A DNA stretch of 64,000 nt from an uncultured beta proteobacterium (GCA_903934295.1 CAIZNI010000041.1:1-64000), one strand, 5' to 3'. Numbered from the stretch's first letter, positions 48,934 through 57,986 are shown. Made by a program: numbers and translations. The notes: generated by a model from the letters alone, not told the origin.

Positions 48934-49821
48934 CTATCCCCGCACCGGCACCGCGCCTCGCGTCGTGCACGCCAGCGAACCCGCCGAGACTCCCCGCGCC
49001 AGCGCCGCGCCCGCATCACCGGTGGCCGCCCAATGGGTCGCGAAGGCACCCACGAAGGCATCGCCCGCACCGGTGCTGTCGATCACCGTCACCGCCGGCG
49101 CCGGACAGTGCAGGGTGGCCTCGCCGCGCTGGAACAGCAGCGCCCCGCGCTCGCCCAGGGTGATCACCACCCGTTCGAAGCGCGCGAGCAGGCGCTGACC
49201 GACGGTGTGCGGATCGCTGTCCGGCTCGCGACCCGCCAGCGCAGCCGCCTCCAGCTCATTGACCACCAGGATGTCGGTGAGCGCGCACAGCGGCTCGGGC
49301 AGCTCGGCCATCACCGGTGCCGCATTGAGCAGCGTTGTCACGCCACTGGCGCGGGCTTGCGAGAACGCCGCCACCGTGGACGCAATCGGGGTTTCGAGCT
49401 GGGCGAGCACCAGGCGCGCGCCGGCGATCGCGCGGTGCATCGGAATGAGGTCGGCCGGCTGCAGCTGCCGGTTGGCGCCGGGGGCGATCACGATCTGGTT
49501 TTCGCCCGCGCGATCGACCAGGATCACCGCCAGACCGGTCGCGTGGCCGGGGCGGGTCACCACCCCGGCGGTGTCGATGCCTTCGGCCGCCCACAGGGCC
49601 AGGGCGGCGCGCCCGGCGGCGTCGTCGCCCACCGCGGCCGCGATCGCGACCGAGGCGCCGCAGCGTGCTGCCTGGATCGCCTGATTGCTGCCCTTGCCGC
49701 CCGGGGCTTCGAGACCGTCGTCACCGGTGCGGGTTTCGCCGGGTACCGGGAAGCGGTCGACCGTGATGCTGACATCGCGCATGTAGCTGGCCAGCACGAA
49801 GAGGCGGGGGGCGGGGGACAT
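48934..49821 (-). CDS. rbsK: Ribokinase (PfkB family)
   Basis: 295 residues. PfkB signatures: GGKGSNQAIQAARCG near residue 42 and DSTGAGDAFVGAFA near residue 245, with catalytic Asp252 in GAGD. GENQIVIAPGAN is typical of ribokinase. Phosphorylates ribose or a related sugar with ATP. No ribose transporter is adjacent, so the substrate could be another sugar or nucleoside. Start ATG at 49819-49821. Divergent from the enoyl-CoA hydratase gene across a repeat-bearing spacer. Confidence 0.85.
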   Translation of the reverse strand: MSPAPRLFVLASYMRDVSITVDRFPVPGETRTGDDGLEAPGGKGSNQAIQAARCGASVAIAAAVGDDAAGRAALALWAAEGIDTAGVVTRPGHATGLAVILVDRAGENQIVIAPGANRQLQPADLIPMHRAIAGARLVLAQLETPIASTVAAFSQARASGVTTLLNAAPVMAELPEPLCALTDILVVNELEAAALAGREPDSDPHTVGQRLLARFERVVITLGERGALLFQRGEATLHCPAPAVTVIDSTGAGDAFVGAFATHWAATGDAGAALARGVSAGSLACTTRGAVPVRG

Positions 49822-49910
49822 GGCGGGAGGCTCCGAAAATGACCGGCGGGCGTCGAAGGAAAACCCGGTCAGGTGTGATGATGGCAGACGGGTCGGTGCA
49901 GTCGGTCGCG

Positions 49911-49973
49911 CCGCCGGCGCTGTCGCCCGCACCGCCGGCGCGACCGACAGCACCGCCGGCGCGGGTCCTGATG
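49911..49973. repeat. 3 x 21-bp imperfect repeat in a divergent spacer
   Basis: CCGCCGGCGC recurs at 49911, 49932 and 49953, exactly 21 bp apart, within GC-rich imperfect units. It lies between the starts of rbsK and the enoyl-CoA hydratase. Confidence 0.7.
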
Positions 49974-50014
49974 GCGCCGCGCATGCACTCCCTTCTTCAG
50001 GAAAGCCCCCCGAG

Positions 50015-50782
50015 ATGAGCAACAAGATCCTGATCGAACGCGATGGACCGGTCACCACCATCACCATCAACCGGCCGCACGCGAGAAACGCGCTCGACCG
50101 CGAGGCCTCGCTCGAGCTGGCGGCGGCGATTCGCGCGTTCGAGGCCGACGACGCGGCGCAGGTCGCGGTGCTGACCGGTGCCGGCGGCAGTTTCTGCGCC
50201 GGCGCCGACCTGAAGGAGCTGGCCTCGGGCGTGGACTATGTGCCCTGGGCCGGCAGCCCCGAAGGGCCGCTGCATCGCACACCCGCCAAGCCGGTGATCG
50301 CGGCGGTCGCCGGCCACGCCTGTGCCGGCGGCCTGGGCGTGGCGCTGTGGTGCGACCTGCGGGTGGCCGAGCGCAGCGCCTCGTTCGGGGTGCTGTCGCG
50401 GCGCTGGGGCGTGCCGATGAGCGACGGCACCACGGTGCGCCTGCCGCGCCTGATCGGCATGAGCCACGCGATGGACATGATGCTGACCGCCCGGCTGGTG
50501 GGTGCGCCGGAGGCCAAGGACATCGGCCTGGTCAATCGCCTGGTCGAGGACGGCACCGCGCTGCTCGAGGCGCAGGCGCTGGCCCGCCAGATCGCGCAGT
50601 TTCCGCCGATCGCGATGCGCTCGGACCGCGCCTCGGTGCATGCGCAGGCCGACTTGCCGGCCGATCAGGCGATCGCCCGGGAGCTGGAACTGGCGACCCA
50701 GGCGCGCCAGCTCGAGGCGCAAGCGGGGGCCGCCCGGTTCGCGGCGGGGGCCGGACGCCACGCCGCGTTGCCGTCTTCCTGA
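50015..50782 (+). CDS. Enoyl-CoA hydratase/isomerase family protein
   Basis: 255 residues. Crotonase motifs: RPHARNALD, SFCAGADLKELA (first oxyanion loop) and AGHACAGGLGVALWCDLRVAE (second), with RWGVPMSDGTTVRLPRL. Typical catalytic Glu positions appear shifted (GVPMSDG), so hydratase or isomerase activity is not certain. Likely works with the flavin hydroxylase-type gene 126 bp downstream on the same strand in a CoA-linked degradation. Confidence 0.85.
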   Translation: MSNKILIERDGPVTTITINRPHARNALDREASLELAAAIRAFEADDAAQVAVLTGAGGSFCAGADLKELASGVDYVPWAGSPEGPLHRTPAKPVIAAVAGHACAGGLGVALWCDLRVAERSASFGVLSRRWGVPMSDGTTVRLPRLIGMSHAMDMMLTARLVGAPEAKDIGLVNRLVEDGTALLEAQALARQIAQFPPIAMRSDRASVHAQADLPADQAIARELELATQARQLEAQAGAARFAAGAGRHAALPSS

Positions 50783-50908
50783 CACTCGCTGATCCGGGAT
50801 TGACATCGGTCGGAGCGGCTCGTAGTCTGGTATTTTGCTGCGACGCAGCATCCCCGGCGGTGCGAGGTCTTGCGCCGCGCGACGCACCTACTCCACGGAG
50901 CGCTCCCG

Positions 50909-52462
50909 ATGAAAACCGGCCAGGAACACATTGCCAGCCTGCGTGACGGGCGCGCCGTCTTCATCGACGGGGCGGCGGTGCCGGATGTGACCACTTCGCC
51001 CGCCTTCGCGCGCATCGTGCAGACCGCCGGGTCGTTCTACGATGCCGCGCTCGAGCAGCCCGAGGCGTTCAGCTTCGAATCACCGACCTCGGGCGCTCAG
51101 GTCGGGCGCGCCTGGCAGATGCCGCGCACCTGGGAGGAGACGGTGCAGCGCCGCCAGACGCTGGAGCGGATGGCCGAACTCACCTGCGGCATGGTCGGCC
51201 GCTCGCCCGACCATGTGGCCTCCACCCTGGTCGGGATGGCGATGGGCGCTGATGTGATGGCCGGCTATGACTCCCGCGGCAGCGCGGCGCTGGGCGACTA
51301 CTTCCGCCAGGCCCGCGACCGCGATCTCTATCTGTCCTATGTGATCGTCAACCCGCAGGCCGACAAGTCGCAGCCGGTCGCCGGCCAGCCCGCGCGCGAC
51401 CTGGTCGCGCACATCGTCGACGAGGACGCCTGGGGCATCACCGTCAGCGGCGCGAAGATGCTCGCCACCTCGGCCATCGTCGCTCAGGAACTGCTGGTCT
51501 CCAACATCCAGCCGCTGCAGGAGGGCGACGAGCGCTACGCCTTCACCGCGGCGCTGCCGATGAACAGCAAGGGCCTGAAGTTCCTGTCGCGCCGCTCCTA
51601 CGAGCAGGCGGCGACCTCGTCGTTCGACTATCCGCTGGCCAGCCGCTTCGACGAGAACGACGCGGTCGTGCTGTTCGACGAGGTCCGGATCCCCTGGGAG
51701 CGGGTGTTCCTGATCCGCCAGGTCAAGGCCGCGGCCGCGCAATGGCACGAGACCCGTGCGCACGTGATGCAGAACCATCAGTGCCTGGTGCGGCTGTATG
51801 TGAAGCTGCGCTTTCTGGTGGGCGTGGCCCGGCGCATCGCCGAAGCCAACGGCATCATCGGTTTTCCGGGGGTGCGCGATTCGCTGGGCGCCCTGGCCGC
51901 GAAGGCGACGATGATCGAGGCGATGGTTGCCGGCATGGAGGCGCGCGGCGAGAACTTCCGCGGCTTCCATGTGCCCGACCGGTCGATGCTGTGCGCCGCC
52001 CAGGCGATCGCCCAGCAGACCTATCCGCAGGTGATCGACGCGATCCGTCAGCTGTGCGGGGGCGGCCTGATCATGGTGCCCTCATCGGTCCAGGACTTTC
52101 ATCATCCCGAGACGCTGGCCATCATCCGCGGTTCGCAGAAGTCGCCGGTGATGGACTCCGAGGACCGGGTGAAGCTGTTCAAGCTCGCCTGGGATGCGGT
52201 CGGCTCGGAGTTCGGCTCGCGCCACCTGCAGTACGAGATGTTCTATTCCGGCTCGCCGATGGTGCTCAATGCCCACAACTACCGGTTCTTCGACTGGGGT
52301 CGCGCCACCGGCATGGTCGACGGCTTCATGAACGGGTATTCGGCGGATGCCGGCGGCGAGGCCGGGTCATCCGCCGCGGTGGCTCAGCCCTCGGTGGCTC
52401 AGTCCTCGGTAGCTCAGCCCTCGGTGGATCAGTCCTCGATCGCCTCGACCAGCACGTCCTGA
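50909..52462 (+). CDS. HpaB-family flavin hydroxylase / 4-hydroxybutyryl-CoA dehydratase-like protein
   Basis: 517 residues. Family fold visible from RAWQMPRTWEETVQRRQTLERM, VNPQADKSQP, AWGITVSGAKMLATSA, FDEVRIPWERVFL and CGGGLIMVPSSVQDF. The dehydratase branch has a Cys-x3-Cys plus His/Cys 4Fe-4S site; here that N-terminal position has only one Cys (AELTCGMVG), so a flavin-dependent monooxygenase is more likely. It would need a reductase, not seen nearby. The C-terminal 28 residues (VAQPSVAQSSVAQPSVDQSS) are coded by a 15-bp repeat and are not family sequence. It overlaps the convergent DUF3830 gene by 34 bp. Confidence 0.8.
   Translation: MKTGQEHIASLRDGRAVFIDGAAVPDVTTSPAFARIVQTAGSFYDAALEQPEAFSFESPTSGAQVGRAWQMPRTWEETVQRRQTLERMAELTCGMVGRSPDHVASTLVGMAMGADVMAGYDSRGSAALGDYFRQARDRDLYLSYVIVNPQADKSQPVAGQPARDLVAHIVDEDAWGITVSGAKMLATSAIVAQELLVSNIQPLQEGDERYAFTAALPMNSKGLKFLSRRSYEQAATSSFDYPLASRFDENDAVVLFDEVRIPWERVFLIRQVKAAAAQWHETRAHVMQNHQCLVRLYVKLRFLVGVARRIAEANGIIGFPGVRDSLGALAAKATMIEAMVAGMEARGENFRGFHVPDRSMLCAAQAIAQQTYPQVIDAIRQLCGGGLIMVPSSVQDFHHPETLAIIRGSQKSPVMDSEDRVKLFKLAWDAVGSEFGSRHLQYEMFYSGSPMVLNAHNYRFFDWGRATGMVDGFMNGYSADAGGEAGSSAAVAQPSVAQSSVAQPSVDQSSIASTSTS
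52379..52438. repeat. 4 x 15-bp minisatellite at a gene end
   Basis: GTGGCTCAGCCCTCG-type units at 52379, 52394, 52409 and 52424. They extend the HpaB-like protein, and the minus-strand stop of the DUF3830 gene (52429-52431) lies inside the fourth unit. Confidence 0.92.
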
Positions 52463-52860
52463 GCGCCTTCCCACAGGGTTTTCACGCCCAGGGCACGCAG
52501 GTTCTCCTTGCCCTCGACCACTGTCATGAAGTGGTTGCCGGCAAGTTGGCCGAGCTTGCTCGCGAAGCAGCACGATCCGTAGGCGATCAGGAACTCGGTC
52601 TCGCTGTAGCCGCCCGGGTAGAACAGCACGTCGCCCACCGAGGGGTGGCTGGTGTGGTTCTCGAAACCGACCGGCTTGCCCTCGTGCTCGAGGTGCCAGT
52701 CGCCCAGCGGGATCCAGCACGCCTCGCCGCTCCAGCGGACATGGATCAGCTTTTGCCGATAGGGCAGCAGCTTCATGAAGGCGGCCACGGTGATCGGCGC
52801 GTCGGGGTTGGTCTCGGCGATGAAGGTGTGGCCGCCGGCGGTGATGCGAAGTCTGGTCAT
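52429..52860 (-). CDS. DUF3830 family (cyclophilin-like) protein
   Basis: 143 residues. Pattern MTRLRITAGGHTFIAETN, PITVAAFMKLLPY, IHVRWSGEACWIPLG and GDVLFYPGGYSETEFLIAYGSCCFAS, all hallmarks of DUF3830. The fold is a cyclophilin-like barrel; a ligand-binding or lyase-like role has been proposed but is not established. It is the last gene of the minus-strand operon, 86 bp after the permease. Its stop falls in the repeat. Confidence 0.8.
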   Translation of the reverse strand: MTRLRITAGGHTFIAETNPDAPITVAAFMKLLPYRQKLIHVRWSGEACWIPLGDWHLEHEGKPVGFENHTSHPSVGDVLFYPGGYSETEFLIAYGSCCFASKLGQLAGNHFMTVVEGKENLRALGVKTLWEGAQDVLVEAIED

Positions 52861-52946
52861 GTCGATGCCTGTGGAAAGGTCGTGAGTTCAGTCGTCCTGC
52901 GCGCTCAGGCGGGCCAGATCCGGCCGGCCCGACCGCGCAGCGGCGC

Positions 52947-53732
52947 TCATGCTAGCGCGATCTCGGATTTTCGCTGGGTCCAGCCCGTCAGGCGCATCTC
53001 GAGCAGGGCGAACAGCGCATAGAGCGCCACGCCCAGCAGCGCCAGGATCAGCAGTCCGGCGAACACCAGTGGCACATCGAAATTGCCGCTGGCGATCATC
53101 ATCACGTTGCCGATGCCCTTGTTGGCCGCCACCGTCTCGCTCAGCACCGTGCCCACGAAGGCCAGCGTGATCGCGATCTTCAGCGAGGCGAACAGATAGG
53201 GCAGCGCGCGCGGCAGCCCGACGTTCCAGAGCATGTCCATCTTGCTGGCACCCAGCACCTTCAGCACGTCCTCGAGTTCGGGCTCGGTGGTCGCCAGGCC
53301 GGTGGCCACGTTGACCACCACCGGGAACACGCTGATCACCATCGAGGTCAGGATCGCCGGCACCGTGCCCGCGCCGAACCAGACGACGAAGATCGGCACC
53401 ACCGCCACCTTCGGGATGCTGGAGAAACCGACCAGCAGCGGATAGGCGACGTCGTAGGCCAGCTTCGAGGACCCGATGACCGCGCCGATCACCACGCCGG
53501 CGGCCACGCCGAGCGCGAAGCCCACCAGCGTGGTGTAGAGCGTCTGCACGGTGTGCGGCCACAGGACCGGCATGCGTTCCACCAGCACCACCAGGATCTG
53601 GCTCGGGCGGGGCAGCACCAGGTCCGAGATACCGGCGATGCGGCAGATCGCCTCCCAGAGCAGGAAAAAGCCGATCAGCGCGGCGGCCGACAGCAGGCGC
53701 TGGCGCATCTGCGCCGACAGGGTTTCATTCAT
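52947..53732 (-). CDS. ABC transporter permease (SsuC/TauC-like)
   Basis: 261 residues, about six membrane helices. The EAA loop reads EVLKVLGAS-type (LEDVLKVLGASKMDMLWNV), followed by LPRALPYLFASLKIAI, as in sulfonate/nitrate/taurine-type importers. Start ATG at 53730-53732 shares one base with the ATPase stop. Together with the ATPase and the receptor in this operon it makes a complete importer. Confidence 0.9.
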   Translation of the reverse strand: MNETLSAQMRQRLLSAAALIGFFLLWEAICRIAGISDLVLPRPSQILVVLVERMPVLWPHTVQTLYTTLVGFALGVAAGVVIGAVIGSSKLAYDVAYPLLVGFSSIPKVAVVPIFVVWFGAGTVPAILTSMVISVFPVVVNVATGLATTEPELEDVLKVLGASKMDMLWNVGLPRALPYLFASLKIAITLAFVGTVLSETVAANKGIGNVMMIASGNFDVPLVFAGLLILALLGVALYALFALLEMRLTGWTQRKSEIALA

Positions 53733-54541
53733 CAGACCGTCTCCTGCTGATCGGTTCGGGCGTGCGAGATCCGCATGCGCAGTTGCTGCACGAGCAGTGC
53801 AAATTCGGGTGAATAGCTGGACTCGAGCGTGCGCGGACGCGCGAAAGGCACCTCGCGGTCCTCTAGGATGCGGCCCGGCCGCGAGCTCATCACGCACACC
53901 CGGTTGGCCAGGTAGGCCGATTCGCGCAGGTCATGGGTGACCAGCAGCACCGTCGGGCGCCGGTTGATCCACAGTGCCTGCAGGATGTCCCAGAGCTCCT
54001 CGCGGGTGAACTGATCGAGCGCGCCGAACGGCTCGTCGAGCAGCAGCAGTTGCGGGTCGTGGATCAGGGCGCGGCACAGCGAGGCGCGCTGCAGCATCCC
54101 GCCCGAGAGCTGCCAGGGCCGCTTGTCGCCGAAGCCCTTCAGGCCGACCTGCGCGAGCAGCGCCTCGGCGCGCTCGGCGAACTCGCCGCGCTTCTTGCGC
54201 GCGTAGTCGCTGCGAAACGGTTCGACGATCTTCAGCGGCACCATCACGTTCTCGAGGATGGTCAGCCACGGCAGCATCGTCGGGTTCTGGAAGGCGAGGC
54301 CGATCCGCACCGCCTGCTTGCCCACCGCGCCCACCTCGCGCCCGCCGACGATCACCCCGCCCGAGCTCGGGCGCAGCAGGCCGGCGGCCAGTTTCAGGAT
54401 GGTCGACTTGCCGCAGCCGCTGGGGCCCACGAGGGCGACGAAGTCACCCTCCTCGATGCGCAGGTCGGTGTGGTCGAGCGCAACAGTGCCGCCGCGGTAG
54501 CGCACGGTCACGTCGGCGAGATCGATCATGGTCTGGGTCAT
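53732..54541 (-). CDS. ABC transporter ATPase (SsuB/TauB-like)
   Basis: 269 residues. Walker A GPSGCGKST, Q-loop FQNPTMLPW, signature LSGGMLQR, Walker B LLLLDEPFGALD and the switch His in THDLRES. The LPW after the Q loop is typical of SsuB/NrtD-type ATPases. Energises the importer. Start at the ATG 54539-54541, 13 bp after the amidohydrolase stop. Confidence 0.93.
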   Translation of the reverse strand: MTQTMIDLADVTVRYRGGTVALDHTDLRIEEGDFVALVGPSGCGKSTILKLAAGLLRPSSGGVIVGGREVGAVGKQAVRIGLAFQNPTMLPWLTILENVMVPLKIVEPFRSDYARKKRGEFAERAEALLAQVGLKGFGDKRPWQLSGGMLQRASLCRALIHDPQLLLLDEPFGALDQFTREELWDILQALWINRRPTVLLVTHDLRESAYLANRVCVMSSRPGRILEDREVPFARPRTLESSYSPEFALLVQQLRMRISHARTDQQETV

Positions 54542-54554
54542 CAGGATTCCCGGT

Positions 54555-55718
54555 TCATTCGGTGCGCAGGAGGACGGCCACCGGGCCGCCGCCGGGCGGG
54601 CCCTGGTGTTCGGCGCCGCCGGAGACATAAAGCGCGCTGGCGCCCACCACCGAGCCCAGCACCCCGCCCACCACCGCGCGGGCATGGCGCGTCGCGTTGA
54701 TGTCGGAGTCGTTGAGCATGGTGTGGCGCTCGCCGCGCACCCGCCCGTCGGGACTGGCTTCGGCCTTGGCCAGCAGGTTCAGCAGGCGCCGGCTGATGGT
54801 GGCCTCGTCGCGCTCCGGATCGAGGTCGAAGGCCTCGCGCAGCAACCGGCGCAGGCTGGCCGCGTCGAGCGCGTCGCGCATCACGGTGTGGGCGATGCGC
54901 AGCGGCGAGTCGCTGCCGGCGGCCTCGCCCAGCACGATCACGATGTTGCGATCGAGCTCGATCCCGGCCGAGGCCGACGCGCGCGCCGAGCACAGCGTCC
55001 AGTCCGACAGCACCGCCGCGTCGGTCAGACGCGTGGGGTCGACCTCGCCCAGCGCCAGCGCGATGCCCAGCGCCGAGGCGCCGCGCGAGTAGCCCATCGA
55101 TTCATAGGTGTCGCGGGTGGCGGTGGACGCGCCGCGGGCGTGCGCCTCGTCCAGCTTGGCCGAGGTCAGCAGCGGGCATTTGATCTGCACGAAATGCACA
55201 TCGTCGGCGTGGTCGATGCCGGCATCGCGCATCGCGGCGTGCACCGCCTGGGCGGTCGCGTCGATCTGGGCGGTGCGGCCGATCTCTTCGGGCAGGAAGT
55301 CGCGGGTCTGCGCCACGCCGATCACCAGCCGCTTGTCCGGGTGGGTGGCGGGCTGCGCCAGCCGGCGCCGGGTGAACACGGTGAAGTGCGGTGACAGCAC
55401 GCCTTCGGTGCCGCCCGACATCACCAGCGCCACGCGCTGCTCGACCTCGGTGGGCGAGCAGCCCAGGTGCGGGGCCAGGAAATGGCACCAGCTCGACGAG
55501 GCGAAGTCGCGGGTGTGGTCGTTCACGCAGCCGTTGCCCTCGGTCTTGCCCATCACCGCGATGATGTCGCCCGCCACCAGCGCGCCCTGGTCGATCAGCG
55601 CCTGCACCGCCGACAGGTCGCCCGGCCCACGGCAGGGCACCCGCCAGGCGTCGACCCGCTGGGCGCTGCCCGGGACGGCGGGTGTGCCCGCACCGGCAGC
55701 CCCGCTGCCCGCGTTCAT
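54555..55718 (-). CDS. Ring-opening amidohydrolase (barbiturase/cyanuric acid hydrolase family)
   Basis: 387 residues. Three-fold pseudo-symmetric Toblerone-fold signature: GKTEGNGCVND (Lys58) with MSGGTEG (Ser101); VQIKCPLLT (Lys180) with SARASASAG (Ser248/Ser250); and C-terminal VSGGAEHQGPPGGGP after TRHARAVVGG. Family members open the ring of cyanuric acid or barbituric acid (as AtzD/TrzD and Bar do) using Ser-Lys dyads. I cannot tell which from motifs. Coupled with a dihydroorotase-like amidohydrolase 5 bp upstream, a cysteine hydrolase and an importer, it strongly suggests catabolism of a cyclic ureide or imide. Confidence 0.88.
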   Translation of the reverse strand: MNAGSGAAGAGTPAVPGSAQRVDAWRVPCRGPGDLSAVQALIDQGALVAGDIIAVMGKTEGNGCVNDHTRDFASSSWCHFLAPHLGCSPTEVEQRVALVMSGGTEGVLSPHFTVFTRRRLAQPATHPDKRLVIGVAQTRDFLPEEIGRTAQIDATAQAVHAAMRDAGIDHADDVHFVQIKCPLLTSAKLDEAHARGASTATRDTYESMGYSRGASALGIALALGEVDPTRLTDAAVLSDWTLCSARASASAGIELDRNIVIVLGEAAGSDSPLRIAHTVMRDALDAASLRRLLREAFDLDPERDEATISRRLLNLLAKAEASPDGRVRGERHTMLNDSDINATRHARAVVGGVLGSVVGASALYVSGGAEHQGPPGGGPVAVLLRTE

Positions 55719-55723
55719 CCCGC

Positions 55724-57184
55724 TCACAGCGGCTCCTGCGGCGCGGGTGTGGCGTTCGGGGCCACGCCGGGGGGCGTGCTCAGGATTGCGCTGGTGTAGT
55801 GCTCGGTGTTGCGCGGTCGGGCCACCGGCATCGTCTGCACCGTCTTGACCGAGCGACCCCAGCCGGCGGCCTCGGTCACCAGCTTGCCGTCGCGCATCAC
55901 GAAGCGCCCGCGCAGCAGCGTGTGCAGCGGATAGCCCTGGACGGCGCGGCCATGCCACGGCGAGATCCGGCTGATCGTCTGCAGGCGGTTCTGCGACAGC
56001 ACGCCCTGGCGGTTCATGTCGATCACCGCGATGTCGGCGTGCGCGCCGGCGGCGATCACGCCCTTGGCGCCATACAGCCCCCAGGCGCGCGCCGGGTTCA
56101 CCGAACTCCAGCGCACATAGTCCATCAGCGTGGCGCGCTGGCGGTTCACCTCGGTGAGCATCAGCGGCATCTGGGTCTCGACGCCGGGGAAGCCGCAGTC
56201 GCAGTCCCAGATGCTCTCGCGCGTCTTTTCCTCGGGGGTGTGCGGCGCGTGGTCGGTGGCGATCATGTCGATCGTGCCGTCGAGCAGCGCATCCCACAGC
56301 GGCTGGTTGTGGCGCGCTTCGCGGATCGGCGGATTGAGCCGCATGATCCCGCCCAGGCGCGCGGCGTGATCGGTGTTCAGCAGCAGGTACTGCGGGCAGG
56401 TCTCGACGGTGACGTCGACGCCGCGCCGCTTGGCTTCGCGGATCAGGAACAGCGAGTCGGCCGCGCTGTGGTGCGCGATGTGCACCCGCGCGCCGGTCCA
56501 CTCGGCCAGGGTCAGCACCCGGCCGATCGCCTCGATCTCGGCCACCGCCGGCCGCGCGGCCAGGTGGGCGAGGGTGTCGATGCGCCCGGCGGACTCCATG
56601 CGCTGCTGGCGGCGCAGCAGGATCGACGAGTTCTCGGCGTGCACCACCGTGCGGATGCCCAGCGGCGCGAGTTTCTCGAAGCCCTCGAGCAGCGCGCCGT
56701 CGGTCGGTGCCGGCAGGTTGCCGAAGGTGTTGCCCACGAAGGCCTTGAAACTGGTGACGCCGGCCTCCAGCAGCGCCTCGAGGTTCTCGATCGTGTCGTC
56801 GCCCAGCAGGCCGTGGATGCCGAAGTCGACATATGACGACTCCGCCGCCTTGTGCTTGAGGCGCAGGGCCTCCAGCGTGCCGGTGGGCGGGTTGGTGTTG
56901 GGCATGTCGAAGATGGTGGTCACGCCACCGCAGGCCGCCGCCGCCGAGCCGCTCTTCCAGGTCTCCTTGTGGGGGTAGCCCGGATCGCGGAAGTGGACAT
57001 GGCTGTCGATCGCGCCCGGCAGCAGGAACAGCCCGTCGGCGCGCAGCTCTTCGCGCCCGGCGGGCATCACGTCGTCATGACCGACGGCGACGATGCGCTC
57101 GCCATCGATGGCGACCGACGCGGTGATGATCTGATCGGGCGACACTACCTGGGCGCCGCGGATCACGAGGTCTACCTGGCTCAT
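55724..57184 (-). CDS. Dihydroorotase/hydantoinase-like cyclic amidohydrolase
   Basis: 486 residues. Binuclear-zinc amidohydrolase: HVH at 62-64 (SHVHFRDPGY), carboxylated Lys147 (GVTSFKAFVG), His182 (VVHAENSS), His238/239 (HIAHHSA) and Asp311 (ATDHAPH). All ligands are present, so it should be active. Annotated often as dihydroorotase, but the allantoinase/hydantoinase/cyclic-imide branch is equally possible; the biosynthetic pyrC is expected elsewhere. The C-terminal 40 residues are Pro/Ala/Thr-rich. Start ATG at 57182, coupled by 10 bp to the SDR gene. Confidence 0.88.
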   Translation of the reverse strand: MSQVDLVIRGAQVVSPDQIITASVAIDGERIVAVGHDDVMPAGREELRADGLFLLPGAIDSHVHFRDPGYPHKETWKSGSAAAACGGVTTIFDMPNTNPPTGTLEALRLKHKAAESSYVDFGIHGLLGDDTIENLEALLEAGVTSFKAFVGNTFGNLPAPTDGALLEGFEKLAPLGIRTVVHAENSSILLRRQQRMESAGRIDTLAHLAARPAVAEIEAIGRVLTLAEWTGARVHIAHHSAADSLFLIREAKRRGVDVTVETCPQYLLLNTDHAARLGGIMRLNPPIREARHNQPLWDALLDGTIDMIATDHAPHTPEEKTRESIWDCDCGFPGVETQMPLMLTEVNRQRATLMDYVRWSSVNPARAWGLYGAKGVIAAGAHADIAVIDMNRQGVLSQNRLQTISRISPWHGRAVQGYPLHTLLRGRFVMRDGKLVTEAAGWGRSVKTVQTMPVARPRNTEHYTSAILSTPPGVAPNATPAPQEPL

Positions 57185-57194
57185 CGGAAACTCC

Positions 57195-57986
57195 TCACAG
57201 TGCGGCCCAGCCGCCGTCCACCGGCAGGTCGGTGCCGGTGATCTGGCGCGACACGTCGCTGGCCAGGAACAGGCAGGCATTGGCGACATCGCTGTCGAGC
57301 GACACGCGCCGCAGCGCGTAGTCGGCGGCGTGGCGCTTCATCGCCTCCTCGATCGAGATGCCGTGCTGACGGGCCATGTTCGCGCACACTTTTTCGCGAA
57401 AGCGCGGCCCGTCGACCATGCCGGGCGCGACGCAGTTGACGTTGATGTTGTGCGGGCCGGCCTCGAGCGCGAAGCTCTTGGTGATGCCGCGCAGCCCCCA
57501 CTTGGAGGCGGAGTAGGCCATCCGCCCGGCGCGACCGCGCATCCCGAAGGTGCCGCCGACGTTGACGACCTTGCCCCACTGCTGCGCGACCATCGCCGGC
57601 AGCACCGCGCGCATCGTGTTGAAGCACCCGGTCATGTTCAGGCGCACGATCTCGTCGAATTCCTCGGTGGTGGTTTCCCAGCCGGTCTTGCCGATCGGCC
57701 CCGATCCGCCGGCCACGTTCACCAGGATGTCGATGCGCCCGAAGGCCGCCAGCGCGTCCTGCGCCAGGCGGGTGGTCTGGGCGCCGTCGGTGACGTCGCA
57801 GGCCACCACCAATGCCTGGGCGCCGTCGGCGCGCGCGGCCACCGCCACCGGCTCGATCGCGGCGGTGTCACGCCCGGCCAGCACCAGCCGGGCGCCTTCC
57901 TTCGCGAAGGCCAGGGAGATCGCCCGGCCCATGCCCTTGGCCGGGCCGGTGATCAGGACCACGCGGTCCTTGAGTTGCAGATCCAT
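57195..57986 (-). CDS. Short-chain dehydrogenase/reductase lacking the catalytic Ser
   Basis: 263 residues. Cofactor motif TGPAKGMG, NVAGG, catalytic Tyr158-x3-Lys162 (YSASK) are intact. The usual catalytic Ser position 13 residues before the Tyr is Gly145 (VVNVGGTFG), although Thr146 follows. Probably reduces or oxidises an intermediate of the operon's pathway, but turnover may be low. NAD(P) preference is unclear. Confidence 0.85.
   Translation of the reverse strand: MDLQLKDRVVLITGPAKGMGRAISLAFAKEGARLVLAGRDTAAIEPVAVAARADGAQALVVACDVTDGAQTTRLAQDALAAFGRIDILVNVAGGSGPIGKTGWETTTEEFDEIVRLNMTGCFNTMRAVLPAMVAQQWGKVVNVGGTFGMRGRAGRMAYSASKWGLRGITKSFALEAGPHNINVNCVAPGMVDGPRFREKVCANMARQHGISIEEAMKRHAADYALRRVSLDSDVANACLFLASDVSRQITGTDLPVDGGWAAL

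Noticed and set aside
50909-52462. 4-hydroxybutyryl-CoA dehydratase assignment
   Set aside because: The N-terminal iron-sulfur position has one Cys, not the Cys-x3-Cys pair, so the flavin hydroxylase branch is more likely.
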